A DNA stretch of 64,000 nt from Leptobrachium leishanense (taxonomy: Eukaryota > Chordata > Amphibia > Anura > Megophryidae): NCBI GenBank assembly GCA_009667805.1, contig CM019064.1, forward strand, positions 111,822,328-111,886,327, written 5' to 3'. The notes under the pieces are model-generated. The model searched no databases. It was given only the letters and a program-made list of their open reading frames with translations, and was not told where the DNA came from. Below, one piece after another: positions 21,721-33,067 of this stretch. The translations under genes and the position numbers were made by a program. The stretch's first letter is position 1. Every line of letters starts with the position of its first letter.

Positions 21721-22690
21721 ATTGGGGGTTCAAGTTTCTCTTATGCAGAGAGCTTTTCTTGGCTTACAGTACTGGCCATCCTTTGTGGGTGATAGCAAAT
21801 GGATCTGCATATGAAATAGTCTTGTATGTAATGGTACCATCAGGCTAAAACCGTATCAATCCTGAGCAGGGACTCACTGTAGGGACGGCCGCCAGTGCCG
21901 TTGTCCATTCTCTGTAATCTCATGGACCTTGTGTTTGCTTGCTGCGAGAGTTCTTTAGAGCTGATACCTCCTAATCTAAGGTTCAACATAAGCAGCAGAG
22001 AAAAACCAGTACTCCACAATTATTTTCCCTACAGGAAATGTAATTTTCCTTTGATGAATTATGGCCATTATTAAAAATGGTTAATATATCTCCCAAAACC
22101 TCATTTTATTAGTTTCTGTTTACACTCTGAAAAGAAATAACAACATGTAATTACTCACCTGCTTTCTCTTTGTGGATTACCGGATAGTAGGTCACAGACA
22201 TCATTTGTTGAGCCTCAAGCAAATACAATGCACATGGTGTGATATAAAGAAAGGGTTGCACTTGTTACTCAATAACCACATTAGAAGAATTGGGATGCAT
22301 CGCTTGCCTTGTCCCTGGTTTTGATTAGAGCAAGTCCTATAAACTGTGTCTCTTTTCACAGAACATAAAAATCGCCACGATATGATCCAAATAATAGAAT
22401 GGTAGAAGAAAAAAATGAAGCTTGTTGTCCACGAAATTACATTAAACAACTTTTCAATGGAAATCGAGCAAGGACACGCAATAAACATATGAAACAGTCA
22501 TAGGAATACTCCATAAAAATCTGTTATGAATACTATTTCAACCTTGACTTTTACCATTAAAAAGAATGTACTATAGCAAATGCAGCAGTTCAGTTTTGAA
22601 TGTATTGAATGTTAGAATTTTTAAATGTTTTCTGAATTCCATTTGGTTAGCTCTTAGCATGGTCTGTGTCTTTCAAATATTTAGTGCACT
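21721..22690. other. No recognisable feature
   Basis: Anonymous sequence with no repeat or coding signal that I can support. Confidence 0.4.
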
Positions 22691-23370
22691 GTTTTACTCC
22701 TCCTTTAGTTTTGTGCTCTTAAAAGTGATTATGCCCCACTGAGGGTGACTCAAAAGTTAACCACAGCTAGGAGCTGGTGCTAAATGTTTCTGCTTCTGTG
22801 GAATCAGTCAGCACCATCTTAAAATCCCCCCAAAAATCTGATACTTACCTATCGTCCCACGTCAAGAATGGTGGCTTGATCCACTGCTTCTAGCCGCTGG
22901 GAGCAGAGAGAGACTAGGGGAATAAAGTCCCCCAGTCTCCCTCTGCGATCATTCTGCTGACCTGCAAGATCTTGCGAGAGGAGAGAACCTGCAGCTCATG
23001 TGACTGGTAATCGAAGCCTCAATGGAGTCCTATGGACTCCATGGAGGGGACTATCGCTGCGATGCTTAGCGCTGCCTCAATTATCCTGAGGCATAGCACT
23101 GCATTACAGGGCATGCTGCTGAAATAGCGCTTGCCCTGTAAAATGGAGCTAAAATGGGAACGCTAAGGAGAAACCTACAGGCGCAGGTTTTCCTCCTTAG
23201 CGTCCCTGTTTTAGCGGGCAGTATGTGTCCTATAATGCTAAAATCAACCTGTAGCTGCCTAAAGCAAGCATCAGCTATAGTATTCCACACAATCAATCAC
23301 TCTATCATTTCTAATGGCATGAAAGACTCTGGCAAGGGGCCTAGCAAGTCAGATCTAGGGAAAATGTGAA
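22691..23370. repeat. Unclassified GC-variable repeat with hairpin
   Basis: Contains the hairpin GGGAACGCTAAGGAG...CTCCTTAGCGTCCC (about 23156-23207) and the blocks GCCTCAATGGAGTCCTATGG and GAGAGACTAGGGGAATAAAG. Hairpins of the 'ACGCTAAGGAG' kind occur in frog MITEs, but no terminal repeat pair was found. A looser hairpin of similar layout is at 33935-33990. Confidence 0.4.
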
Positions 23371-23672
23371 ACTATTTCATTAATCGAGCACACTTTCTAC
23401 AATTTATAACTTAGCCTTAGTGATTATAACTGCACCTGTTCACATTTAATGCGCTAAGGAACATGGTGTGCTCTCATCCTCAACGCCATGTAAGGGGGTG
23501 AAAAAAACTTGTAGACTGGCCCTGTATCAACCTTGAACTCTATTCTAACTGAACAATTAATGGACTGCCATCAATGGAAATATCCTGAGCAAGCATTTTT
23601 CCATTTGTGGCTTGCCATTATTGGCTATATTCCAACCGAGCCACTGTATAAGCACCTGAAGTCATAATACTT

Positions 23673-24345
23673 GTGTAGCGCTGTGTTAAAAAGACTGTTC
23701 TGCTGCATTTACTTACAATGGCCACCAGAGGGAGACAGAGACCTGGTGGATTAATGCTGGACAATCAAGGAGAGAACTGTACTACATTTTCCAGCATGCT
23801 TTGTGCTGAATACAGGAAGTGGGTGGGGAGAAAGGATATACATCCGCAGGCTCGTGCAGAGGAGAGTCAGTACGCGCCAAGGGGTGAATAGAGCAAGACG
23901 CACGTGAGACAAGGAGCGATTGTGACCAGCCCGGAGCGCAGGTGCTGCTTTGCGGAGCTGGAGATCGGCCCAAATCACTTGCCAGAGACCTATTAACCTA
24001 TCGGTGAGAAGTTTATACAGATACAGAGCTGCAGAAGGACCCCGAGTTAGGAAACCGCAATGATCTACCGGGAGTGCAGGCGGTGAGCTGAGCATCTTGT
24101 GGCAGAAACGGACAAGCAGGACAAGCGGATCCGGTGGCACAAAGTCCCAGTCAAGTCGAGCGGAAAGACATCCTGGGTCGAGCAGAGCGCAGAGTATCTG
24201 GCGGATGGGTGAGAGGCCTTCCTGGCCACAGTGAAAATAATAAAGCACGCTGCAGTTTGTCTAAACCTACAGGGCTCCAACGTGACTAGTCGAAGACACA
24301 TTGAAATCATTCACTGGCCAGTTGAATCTAGTACCAATATAACTT
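23673..24345. other. Unclassified GC-rich segment
   Basis: From TGTAGCGCTGTGTTAAAAAG the sequence is unusually GC- and CpG-rich to about 24200. It begins with TG and is flanked by ACTTG (23669-23673) and ACTTG (24339-24343), but it does not end in CA, so a solo LTR is only one possibility. Frames on the minus strand (23751-24248) resemble no known protein. Confidence 0.3.
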
Positions 24346-25697
24346 GGTATTTTGCAAGGATTTGAAAGGACATTCAGTGGACTTAAAATCTTGAAATACG
24401 CATGGGAGTCTTCTTTCTAATGCTTTCTATGTAAATTAGACTTCTCTGTTTTGTTTAAGTCCCATTTTATTTCAAGAATTGTTTTTGCATATTTCGTTAG
24501 ATTTTGTATGTCTTGTTTTATGTGATCCTGGCACTGTGTAAAGTTTGATTTTTGTTTGCCATTAAAACTTTTGTAACCCTGTACTGTGCTCTAGATGATT
24601 CATGTTTCACCCGTATAGCTTTGGTTTCTGCATTACCATAGAATTTACCATTTATGGTATTTTCGATGTATATGGTGAGGCTCCTGGATTGGGGTGGTAT
24701 GCAGTTAACCCCTTCACTGCTGAGGCATTTCACCACTGTGTGCTGAGCTCATTTTTACCGCTTTCACTCATCATGATTAAACGCGATTTGAAGCCACATT
24801 TTATTATATGACCCAGACATATTATATATTGTTCTTTCCGGCAGACTCCGCAGATTCATAATTTATCATTTTTATATGTATACGTCATGTCCTGCCTGAA
24901 TATTATAACAAAAAATGCAATAAAATTTGAATTTTTAATCATCTGCAGCGTGTAAAGTGTTTTTTTTCACATTTTATCACATGAGCGTTTGGGGTTATAT
25001 TTTCTATGGGGTGCGCTTGTACAAAAATTAGAAATGGGGACTCGTTACTTTTTTGGGGGGAATTACGTGATTTTTTAACAAACGCACCCCATAGAAAGAG
25101 ATCATTAGTGCAGCATCATTGTTCACATTATAATTGAAATGTGAACAATATAGCTGCATTAGTAAAAACAACACACACAAAAACAATCATTTGAAAGGTC
25201 ATGCTCAGGCCTTTCGAATGAAATCCTCCATGACCCCCTAGCTGCCACAGTTCTGGAGATATCGGGGTTCAAAGGAACCCCATATCTCCACCAGGGGATT
25301 TCCTTGGGAAATCACCGGGCAGCTAGGGATTCCCCGCCTATCTGACATCATCACGCTATGTGCAATGATGTCGGGCAGCGAGGGGGGACCCAGGGGTGGA
25401 GCCGCCATCCAAGATGGTGGCCCCCACCGGAGCTAGGTCACAATTCGGCGCCGCAAGGCACTGAAGAGCGACCCGGTGCCTGAGGGGTTAAAGCCAGACA
25501 CCGCTTAAAAGGGGAGACTCTCCCCTTTTAAGAGGTGCCTGGCTTTTGACGCTGCTCCTTCCCGATCGGGAGGGAGAGGGATCCGAATGGATCCACCCCT
25601 TCCTTCCAGGCGATCTCCCGGCATTCACATCGGGAGTGGTTTAACGTCCTCAGACCCTGAAGTCAGACCGCCGCGGGACCCCGGACAGAGAGGTGAG

Positions 25698-26635
25698 TGT
25701 GGCAGACTAGATCTGTATTTCTATCTATATAAGGGTCTGCCTGTATATATGTGTCTATCTGCCTGTTTATACATATCTCCTCCATATAGAGTTATATTCA
25801 TATTTGTGTCTGACCATTTTGATTACTTTTCAGCTGTTGAGGAAGACCTGTTAAAATGGTTAGCTTTCTCCCCTGGGGGGAGGATATAACACGTAGCTGT
25901 AAAAAAGGGAATGTCCTTTGTACTCTGACATAGTAAATCACACCTTGGCAGCCAGCCCGGCACCGAGATTTGGACACAATCTTCAAAGACAGGAAGCACA
26001 TCCTTGATCTCTAAGGGGGGTCTGGAGGGAAGAGGGACACCTTTGGGCAATTAAAGATTAATTGACATGCGCTGTAGCAAAGGGGACTCTGGGAAATGTA
26101 GTCCAGAACACTGGGCCATTTGGGGGTGGGCTGGAAGGATCAGGAAGTGTATAAATTCTGAAAACTGCCCATGTGCTGGGGCTGATCACTTGGGGTACAT
26201 TCGAAAGATGACTGATCTGTCCATGCTATCTCCAGGCTCCAGGAGGCACCGATGCTAGCTTACTGATTAGTCCGTCGTAAGTAAGGCTCTGTGATTAACC
26301 CCTTTTCTTTTTATTTGCTGTGTAGTGTGTAATTAATTGATTTATTCTAGTTATAATTTTTTATGTAACAAAGCACTGTGATTTTTCTATCATAAATAAA
26401 CAAAAAAGTATTTAAGTTTTGACTCTGGCTGATGAAATCCACGCTAACTAAGAGATTGGGAGAATTGCTATTTGCTTTAAGCTCGGTTATATATAAGAAA
26501 TTGCGAGTTGCGGTCGTCAGGAGACAGTGCGGTTGTTTAAGCCCTGCGTCTCCAGTCGCGACGCGCGTGGGGTCCATGAGGAGGTGGCAGCGTTACTAAT
26601 AGAATAGGAAAAAGAGACTGCAGGGATTGTGAGAG
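25698..26635 (+). repeat. 5' LTR of the gypsy element (possibly 3'-truncated)
   Basis: Collinear with 31057-32748 once the nested solo LTR is removed. It contains AATAAACAAAAAAG-type AT-rich sequence (26394) and TATATATAAG (26489), candidates for poly(A) and TATA signals. Identity with the 3' copy stops at 26635, where the 3' copy continues for about 205 bp more. If the 3' LTR truly ends at 32953, this LTR has lost its last fifth. Confidence 0.75.
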
Positions 26636-26644
26636 GCACAGGCA

Positions 26645-27300
26645 CAGGCTCTGGCACAGGCAAGCAGAACGCAATTATCTCCTGCCCCTGTGGGCGCTGC
26701 AGAGCTCTCTACTTCCAGACCTCGTGCCGAGAACTTTCCCACTCTGGACAAAGATAGGGACCTGGATGTGTTCCTGCGAAGTTTTGAAAAGACTTGTCGA
26801 CAGTACCAGCTGCCCAAGGAACAATGGGCCAGGTACCTCACTCCTGGACTAAAAGGTCCAGCGCTTGAAACCTTTGCAGAGTTACCAGCTGAGAGCAACC
26901 ATGACTATGAGCGATTAAAGCTGTGTTGCAGAGACGGTATAACCTAATGACAGAGGTATATCGCAAAAAGTTCAGGTCCTTGCAGAAACTGGCTGCGGAG
27001 AGCTACTCTGCAGTCGTGAGCCACCTGACCACCCTATTTCGACAATGGGTCAGGGGGCTGAAGATTGACACCTTGGATGCCCTGGAAGACCTGTTAATCA
27101 AAGAGCAGTTCGTGCAGCTGTGCCCACCTGAGATCCAGGAATGGCTTCTGGCTCGCAAACCCGAGACGGCCCTGGAAGCTGGTGAGCTGGCCGATTTCCA
27201 TGCGGTCAACAGAGCGTCTGTGGACCAGAGCAGAGGTTCCCCAAAGGATCGTCTGGATGGAAGCCCAACTCCAACCGACCCCCTGACACCAAGCCGGCGG
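26645..27300 (+). pseudogene. gag: Gypsy gag, SCAN-like domain
   Basis: Encodes the structural (capsid) protein remnant. The first frame (to 26947) carries LDVFLRSFEKTCRQYQLPKE and YLTPGLKGPALETF; after a frame change near 26930 the second frame continues with YRKKFRSLQKLA, LLIKEQFVQLCPPEIQEWLL and KPETALEAGELADF. This is the SCAN-type pattern (LxxxFRxF...EQFLxxLPxxxQxWV), and SCAN domains are known to derive from Gmr1-like gag. The single-base frame change makes it non-functional. The true start is uncertain because the 5' leader may be deleted. Confidence 0.8.
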
Positions 27301-27977
27301 TGCCCCCCTCTGTGCCAGTCTCTGCTGGGGATGGGAGAAGTGAAAGCTGCCGGTGCTTTATCTGCAACAGCGGGAGCCACCTCAGGTCAGCGTGCCCCGA
27401 GAGGAAAAGACCAGCACCCACATCTGGAGGGGGGTGCCCCTCCGGGTCACCCTCCGTCTTGTTCGTGACCAGCTCGGAGGGCAGTGACAACGTAAATATG
27501 CAGACGGTGACTGTTGGATCCAAGGTAACTTTTGGGTTAAGAGATACAGGGGCTGAGATGACTTTGGTGCGCCCCGAATTGGTCAGCCCTGCAGACTTTA
27601 TTCCTGGCAGGACTATAGCCGTAAAAGGTTTTGGTGGGGTACGTCCTGCGATGCCAATGGCACGGGTTTACCTGGACTGGGGAGCGGGGAGAGGTCTGAG
27701 GGAGGTGGGGGTGTCCGAAAACATTCCTACAAATGTATTACTCGGTACTGATTTGGGTAAATTGTTGTTGCAATATGAGCCGGAAAATGATGTCGGGGTA
27801 CCCAAGCCCCCTTGTAGCCCTACAGTGGAGAGGGCTCTGTGTGAGAGTACACAACAGGACCCCTGGTTGGATGGACGTGAGATGGTGGTGAATCAGTCTG
27901 CACCCGAGTCAGGTGTGTCTGCGGAGTTGTGTGACAGTGAGGGGAGACGGTGTGACTGGGAGGATGGGTGGGGGTAA
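27301..27977 (+). pseudogene. Gypsy nucleocapsid zinc knuckle and aspartic protease
   Basis: A third frame starts with a CCHC zinc knuckle, CFICNSGSHLRSAC (C-X2-C-X4-H-X4-C, about 27355-27396), which binds genomic RNA in the particle. About 55 residues on is the protease active-site motif LRDTGAEMTLV (about 27536-27570), followed by VLLGTDLG, the typical second conserved loop of retropepsins. The frame runs to 27977. Relative to the SCAN-like frame upstream it is shifted, which may be decay or a former programmed shift; I cannot tell. Confidence 0.8.
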
Positions 27978-28123
27978 GCGAATGCCAGCCTGTACCCATA
28001 CCATCCACCCCCCTGGGTCCCGTGGCGAGGGGGCCACCATTGCCATAGTTACCCGCCAGCAGTCTGCCCGGAAGCAGGGCTTGGAGCCACTGGCCGATCC
28101 GGTGGGGCTGCTGGCCGACAGGC

Positions 28124-29376
28124 ATGCTGGGGGGGGCCGAAGCCCCTTCCGGCCTAACCCAGTCCCCAGTGGTGGCGCAGCAGGCTGTCTCTGAGCCTGA
28201 GGCTGATGCTGAGATCGGTGCTGACTCTGAGGCCGAGGTGCAGAGTCCCGAGTTTCAGGAGGCCCAGCAGACAGACCCCACGCTCGAGAAACTGAGGGAG
28301 CAGGCTAGGCGACCCCTCACTGGCCTGGTTAAGGAACGAGTCTACTGGGATAAAGAGAGGTTATATCGAGAGGCTCTACTGGGGACGGGCAAGGTCCCTG
28401 GGTGATGGAGAGGCAACTTGTGGTGCCCCAGAGGTATAGGGACCAGTTGCTGAAGGTGGCCCACGCTATTCCCATGGCTGGGCATTTAGGGGTGCATCGG
28501 ACTAAGTCTCGCCTGGCGCATCACTTCTACTGGCCTGGGATGGGCACCGAGGTAGCCAACTACTGTCGCTCGTGCCCCGAGTGTCAGAAGGTTGGGAAGC
28601 CAGGGGAGGTGGGTAAGGCCCCTTTAATTCCCCTCCCCATAGTGAGCGAACCCTTTGGGAGGGTGGCCGTAGATATTGTGGGGCCCTTAGCTATTCCCAG
28701 TAGCTCAGGGAAGCGTTTTATCCTGACCGTGGTGGACTATGCCACCCGGTACCCGGAGGCCGTGGCACTCTCATCCATCAGGGCTGACAAGGTGGCCGAT
28801 GCGTTGTTGGGCATATTCTCAAGCGTGGGGTTTCCCAGAGAGATGCTAACCGACCAGGGCCCCCAGTTCACCTCTGATCTGATGCAGAGCCTATGTCAAA
28901 AGGTACAAGTCGAGCACTTGGTGACCAGTACCTACCACCCGCAGACCAATGGCTTGTGCGAACGGTTCAACGGGACCCTGAAACAAATGCTGTGGACGTT
29001 TGTGGAGTCGCAGGGTAGAGACTGGGAGCGATACCTACCCCATCTCCTCTTTGCCTACCGGGAGGTACCACAGGAATCCACGGGCTTCTCCCCATTTGAG
29101 TTACTCTATGGGCGTAGAGTGCGCGGCCCCCTCGCCCTGATGCGGGAGGGTTGGGAGGGAAAACTGGGGTCCCCCAAGACATCGGTAGTAGAGTATGTGT
29201 TGAAGTTCAGAGAGAGAATGCAAGCCATAATGGGAGAGGTGTATGACAATCTGAAAGCTGCCCAGTCCAAACAGAAGCAGTGGTATGACAGAGGTGCCCG
29301 GGAGAGAGTGTTTGAGGTGGGCCAGAATGTGCTTGTGCTGATTCCCACGAGGCAGAACAAACTGCAGGCGGCCTGA
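28124..29376 (+). pseudogene. pol: Gypsy integrase
   Basis: Integrase inserts the cDNA copy into chromosomes. After a linker with LREQARRPLTGLVKERVYWD (28290-28350), a one-base frame change near 28400 leads into the zinc-binding region (GHLGVH ... CPECQ) and the catalytic core: D in VAVDIVGP, D in LTDQGPQFTS and E in NGLCERFNG, spaced as D-X59-D-X35-E, so the triad is intact. The frame ends at an in-frame TGA (29374-29376), and similarity continues in the same frame afterwards with the usual C-terminal tail (KVYHINMIKAYY), so this is a premature stop. Location before RT is the notable point. Confidence 0.9.
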
Positions 29377-30301
29377 GAGGGCCCGTTTACTATACTCCAG
29401 AGGATGAATGACGTGAACTATGTGGTGGCTCTGGATGAGAGGGGAAAGCGTAACAAAGTTTATCACATTAATATGATCAAGGCCTACTATGAAAGGGACC
29501 CCGCGGTCCTAACCGTGTGCAGTCTGCCTGGGGATGAGCCAGAAACTGACCCCCTCCTTGATCTGTTGGCTGCAGCCAGGGCTCCAGACGACTTAGACGC
29601 TGCCCAGATCAATGTGGACTTAAGCGAGAGTCAGAGGGGGCAGCTATCTCGCGCACTGGCCCCCTACCGCAGCATCTTCACGGGAAAACCGGGCCGAACC
29701 TCTCTGGTGGCCCACCATGTGGATACGGGAGACCACCATCCCCTCCGACAGGCTGCATACAGGGTGTCTCTGGAGGTGAAGGCGGACATTAGAAGGGAGA
29801 TAGAGGAAATGCTAACGCTGGGCGTAATCCGCAAATCGCACAGCCCCTGGGCCTTCCCTGTGGTACTGGTCCCCAAGAAGGATAAGACCACCCGATTCTG
29901 TGTAGACTACCGGCGGTTGAATCTAGTAACTGCATTTGACGTGTATCCTATGCTCCGCATTGATGCATTACTTGACCAACTAGCTGGGGCCAAGTTCCTC
30001 AGCATTATGGATCTGAGCCGGGGCTACTGGCAGATCCCAATGACTCCGGAAGCTCAAGAGCGGTCTTCCTTTATCACCCCCTTTGGGTTGTATGAGTTCC
30101 AAGTCATGCCCTTTGGGATGAAAAATGCTCCTGCCACCTTCCAGTGGCTAGTAAATCACCTCCTAGAGGGGCAAGAGGGGCATGCGGTGGCCTATCTGGA
30201 TGATATTGCAGTGTTCAGTGACAGCTGGGAGCAGCACCTGGGTCACCTGACCAGGGTCCTGGACCGCATATCAGCAGCTGGGCTAACCATCAGACCTGAC
30301 A
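29377..30301 (+). pseudogene. pol: Gypsy reverse transcriptase
   Basis: Copies the RNA genome into DNA. In frame with the integrase apart from the stop at 29374. Starting about residue 113 of the frame from 29404: PLRQAAYR, then EEMLTLGVIRKSHSPWAFPV, RFCVDYRRLN, the first catalytic Asp in IMDLSRGYWQ and the YLDD box (about 30193-30204) followed by IAVFSDSWEQH. These are the standard Ty3/gypsy RT blocks in order. Near 30295-30302 the frame shifts by one base into the RNase H frame. Confidence 0.92.
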
Positions 30302-31069
30302 TTGTGCCGGCTGGGCATGGCAGAGGTACACTACCTGGGACATAGGGTGGGAGGGGGGAGCCTACGCCCCGAGCCCACTAAAGTAGAAGCCATAGCGGCC
30401 TGGCCAGTCCCCACTACAGAAAAGCAGGTGATGTCTTTTCTGGGTACAGCAGGCTATTATCGAAAGTTTGTGCCCCATTATAGCACTCTAGCAAAGCCCC
30501 TGACAGACCTAACAAAAAAGGCTCTTCCCCATGTGGTGGAATGGACCCCTGCATGTGGAACAGCCTTTGATAGTTTAAAGCAAGCCCTCATGGCCTCCCC
30601 AGTCCTGCAGGCCCCAGACTTCAACCGATGGTTCGTAGTCCAAACGGATGCTTCCAACTATGGCCTGGGAGCCGTATTAAGCCAGGTGGATGGGAAGGGC
30701 GAGGAACACCCCGTGGTATACCTCAGTCGAAAGCTGTTGACCCGGGAAGTGGCCTATGCCACTGTAGAGAAAGAGTGTCTGGCGATTGTCTGGGCCCTAC
30801 AGAAACTACAGCCCTATCTATATGGGCGCCAGTTCACAGTGATAACTGAACATAATCCCCTACACTGGCTACATACGGTGGCTGGAACGAATGGGAATCT
30901 CCTCCGGTGGAGCCTTTCCCTCCAGCAATATGAATTCTCGATACAGCATAAGAAGGGCAGCATGCATAGTAATGCGGATGGGCTCTCCCGGCAAGGGGAA
31001 GACGCACGTGAGAGGCATGGTAGTCTCGCTTTCTGCATCTCCCTTTGTATGGGAGTTGTGGCAGACTAG
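30302..31069 (+). pseudogene. pol: Gypsy RT connection and RNase H
   Basis: Continues with VHYLGHRVGGG, the RT thumb/connection (SFLGTAGYYRKFVPHYS), then RNase H: D in VVQTDASNYGLGAVLS and E in TVEKECLAIVWAL. The segment that normally reads TDHxPL is TEHNPL here, with Glu in place of the third acidic Asp. HSNADGLSR follows. RNase H removes RNA from RNA-DNA hybrids during reverse transcription. The frame ends inside the first bases of the 3' LTR. No chromodomain or env-like frame follows. Confidence 0.88.
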
Positions 31070-32953
31070 ATCTGTATTTCTATCTATATAAGGGTCTGCC
31101 TGTATATATGTGTCTATCTGCCTGTTTATACATATCTCCTCCATATAGAGTTATATTCATATTTGTGTCTGACCATTTTGATTACATTTCAGCTGTTGAG
31201 GAAGACCTGTTAAAATGGTTAGCTTTCTCCCCTGGGGGGAGGATATAACACGTAGCTGTAAAAAGGGAATGTCCTTTGTACTCTGACATAGTAAATCACA
31301 CCTTTGCAGCCAGCCCGGCACCGAGATTTGGACACAATCTTCAAAGACAGGAAGCACATCCTTGATCTCTGTGAAGGAACCGTTCCCTTCCGTCTGTCCT
31401 GGCTCTCCAGACACCCCTTCGTTGCGGTCAGCCTGGCTACTGGGAGCGCTGTCCTCAGCGCCTCGAGCGGCTTGACCTGCCTGCTTCTGTTCCTCTGCCC
31501 TGGAGCCGTTAGGAATCTCCAGAAGGCCGCTCTCTGCCTTCTGAGGGTGAGTGTGGAGTGTAGCGTAGTTGAATGAAACACCAGACGCGGCTGTATGTTC
31601 CAACAGGATCCTCTCTCTCTGAGCTTGAGAGTTCTCTGACATTTTAATGAACAACGCCACCATTTATGCTGAAGTCCAACAGTCATAATTTGCATACCCA
31701 TACTAATTACTAGTCATAATTTGCATACCCATACTAATTACATTATGTCAGTTATTTACAATAAACATTCTTTACATTATCAAGCCTTCAGCTCACACAA
31801 CATTTGTATAATCCATTTTTCTAACACATCAGATTAGACACACACTATCACAGATCCCTTGAATTAAACATGCAGCTAGATAATGGGAAAAGCCCTGGAG
31901 CATAAATTACACAGCAGTAAAGCTTGTTTACTGTTTACACAAAAACACATTTACCTACAGGAATATAAGTATTTTTAAAACCAAAGCTACACCATTTTAC
32001 ACTAAACTAAATTAAACTAAAACCAAACGATGTAAAATATATTTAAAAACACATGATATAAATGAACATAAAGTCTCTTTGGGTTTGAAGCATGGAGCGT
32101 TACATCAGCTCCATGACAATCTCTAAGGGGGGTCTGGAGGGTAGAGGGACACCCTTGGGCAATTAAAGATTAATTGACATGCGCTGTAGCAAAGGGGACT
32201 CTGGGAGATGTAGTCCAGGACACTGGGCCATTTGGGGGTGGGCTGGAAGGATCAGGAAGTGTATAAATTCTGAAAACTAGCCATGTGCTGGGGCTGATCA
32301 CTTGGGGTACATTCGAAAGATGACTGATCTGTCCATGCTATCTCCAGGCTCCAGGAGGCACCGATGCTAGCTTACTGATTAGTCCGTCGTAAGTAAGGCT
32401 CTGTGATTAACCCCTTTTCTTTTTATTTGCTGTGTAGTGTGTAATTAATTGATTTATTCTAGTTATAATTTTTATGTAACAAAGCACTGTGATTTTTCTA
32501 TCATAAATAAACAAAAAAGTATTTAAGTTTTGACTCTGGCTGATGAAATCCACGCTAACTAAGAGATTGGGACAATTGCTATTTACTTTAAGCTCGGTTA
32601 TATATAAGAAATTGCGAGTTGCGGTCGTCAGGAGACAGTGCGGTTGTTTAAGCCCTGCGTCTCCAGTCGCGACGCGCGTGGGGTCCATGAGGACTGGTGG
32701 CAGCGTTACTAATAGAATAGGAAAAAGAGACTGCAGGGATTGTGAGAGACGTAGTTAGTACGCGCTTCAGGAGAAGACTTGTACTGCGTTGCAATCCTGG
32801 GATCAGTATATCGCGCTCTGCGTGCCTGTTGTGAGAGAAAGTGTGGCCGGGACGGGTAGATAAGCGCGCGTAATTATCTGGGTCTAGGATAGATAGATAG
32901 TGAGCGGCCTAACCCGGCGTCTTTGCGCAGCAGCGCACGTAGTGGTCGTGACA
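31057..32953 (+). repeat. 3' LTR of the gypsy element, with nested solo LTR
   Basis: Starts TGTGGCAGACTAGATCTG right after a short purine-rich stretch (GGGAG). It is interrupted by 31370-32118, then collinear with the 5' LTR to 32748 and continues to ...CGTGACA (32953), followed by the GTGAG duplication. Without the insertion it is about 1140 bp. At 32695-32705 it holds TGGTGGCAGCG, the complement of the 3' end of vertebrate leucine tRNAs; see the finding on the primer-binding site. Confidence 0.7.
31370..32118. mobile_element. Solo LTR nested in the 3' LTR
   Basis: Begins TGTGAAGGAACC and ends TCCATGACA (TG...CA), with the 5-bp duplication ATCTC at 31365-31369 and 32119-32123; the interrupted LTR is intact in the 5' copy at the corresponding site (about 26011). 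Inside is a near-exact 29-bp tandem duplication (TAGTCATAATTTGCATACCC, 31680-31740) of the enhancer-repeat kind. No second copy in the window. Ends TGT...ACA are symmetric, so orientation is unclear. Confidence 0.85.
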
Positions 32954-33067
32954 GTGAGTATCTCCGCCGGGGCTGCCGCAAGCGGATGACGTGTGGGGCA
33001 CGTCCTCCGCATAAAGCGGGAGTCAATGAGGACATGCCCCACACATCATCTGCAGCGAAGGGGTTAA

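Larger units (their letters stand above)
25698..32953 (+). mobile_element. Gmr1-like Ty3/gypsy LTR retrotransposon
   Basis: Two long direct repeats beginning TGTGGCAGACTAGATCTG (25698, 31057) flank gag, protease, integrase, reverse transcriptase and RNase H remnants. The outer flanks share GTGAG (25693-25697, 32954-32958), and the right end is ...GTGACA, giving the TG...CA form. Integrase lies upstream of reverse transcriptase, opposite to ordinary Ty3/gypsy elements and typical of the Gmr1-like group. Every reading frame carries frameshifts or a stop, so the copy is inactive. It is inserted in a piggyBac-like element. Confidence 0.85.
24709..33063 (+). mobile_element. piggyBac-like element (family B) split by a gypsy element
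   Basis: TTAA (24705-24708) plus CCCCTTCACTGCTGAGGC at the left and CTGCAGCGAAGGGG plus TTAA (33064-33067) at the right define one element. Removing the gypsy insertion (25698-32953 with one GTGAG) leaves about 1.1 kb. The left part holds the AT-rich block and the hairpin array (25188-25545) found also at 6003-6362. The right part has a further hairpin (GATGACGTGTGGGGC/GCCCCACACATCATC, 32985-33053). No transposase. Confidence 0.75.

Noticed and set aside
23673..24345. Solo LTR
   Set aside because: TG start and ACTTG flanks are suggestive, but the right end is TA, not CA; kept only as an unclassified GC-rich segment.
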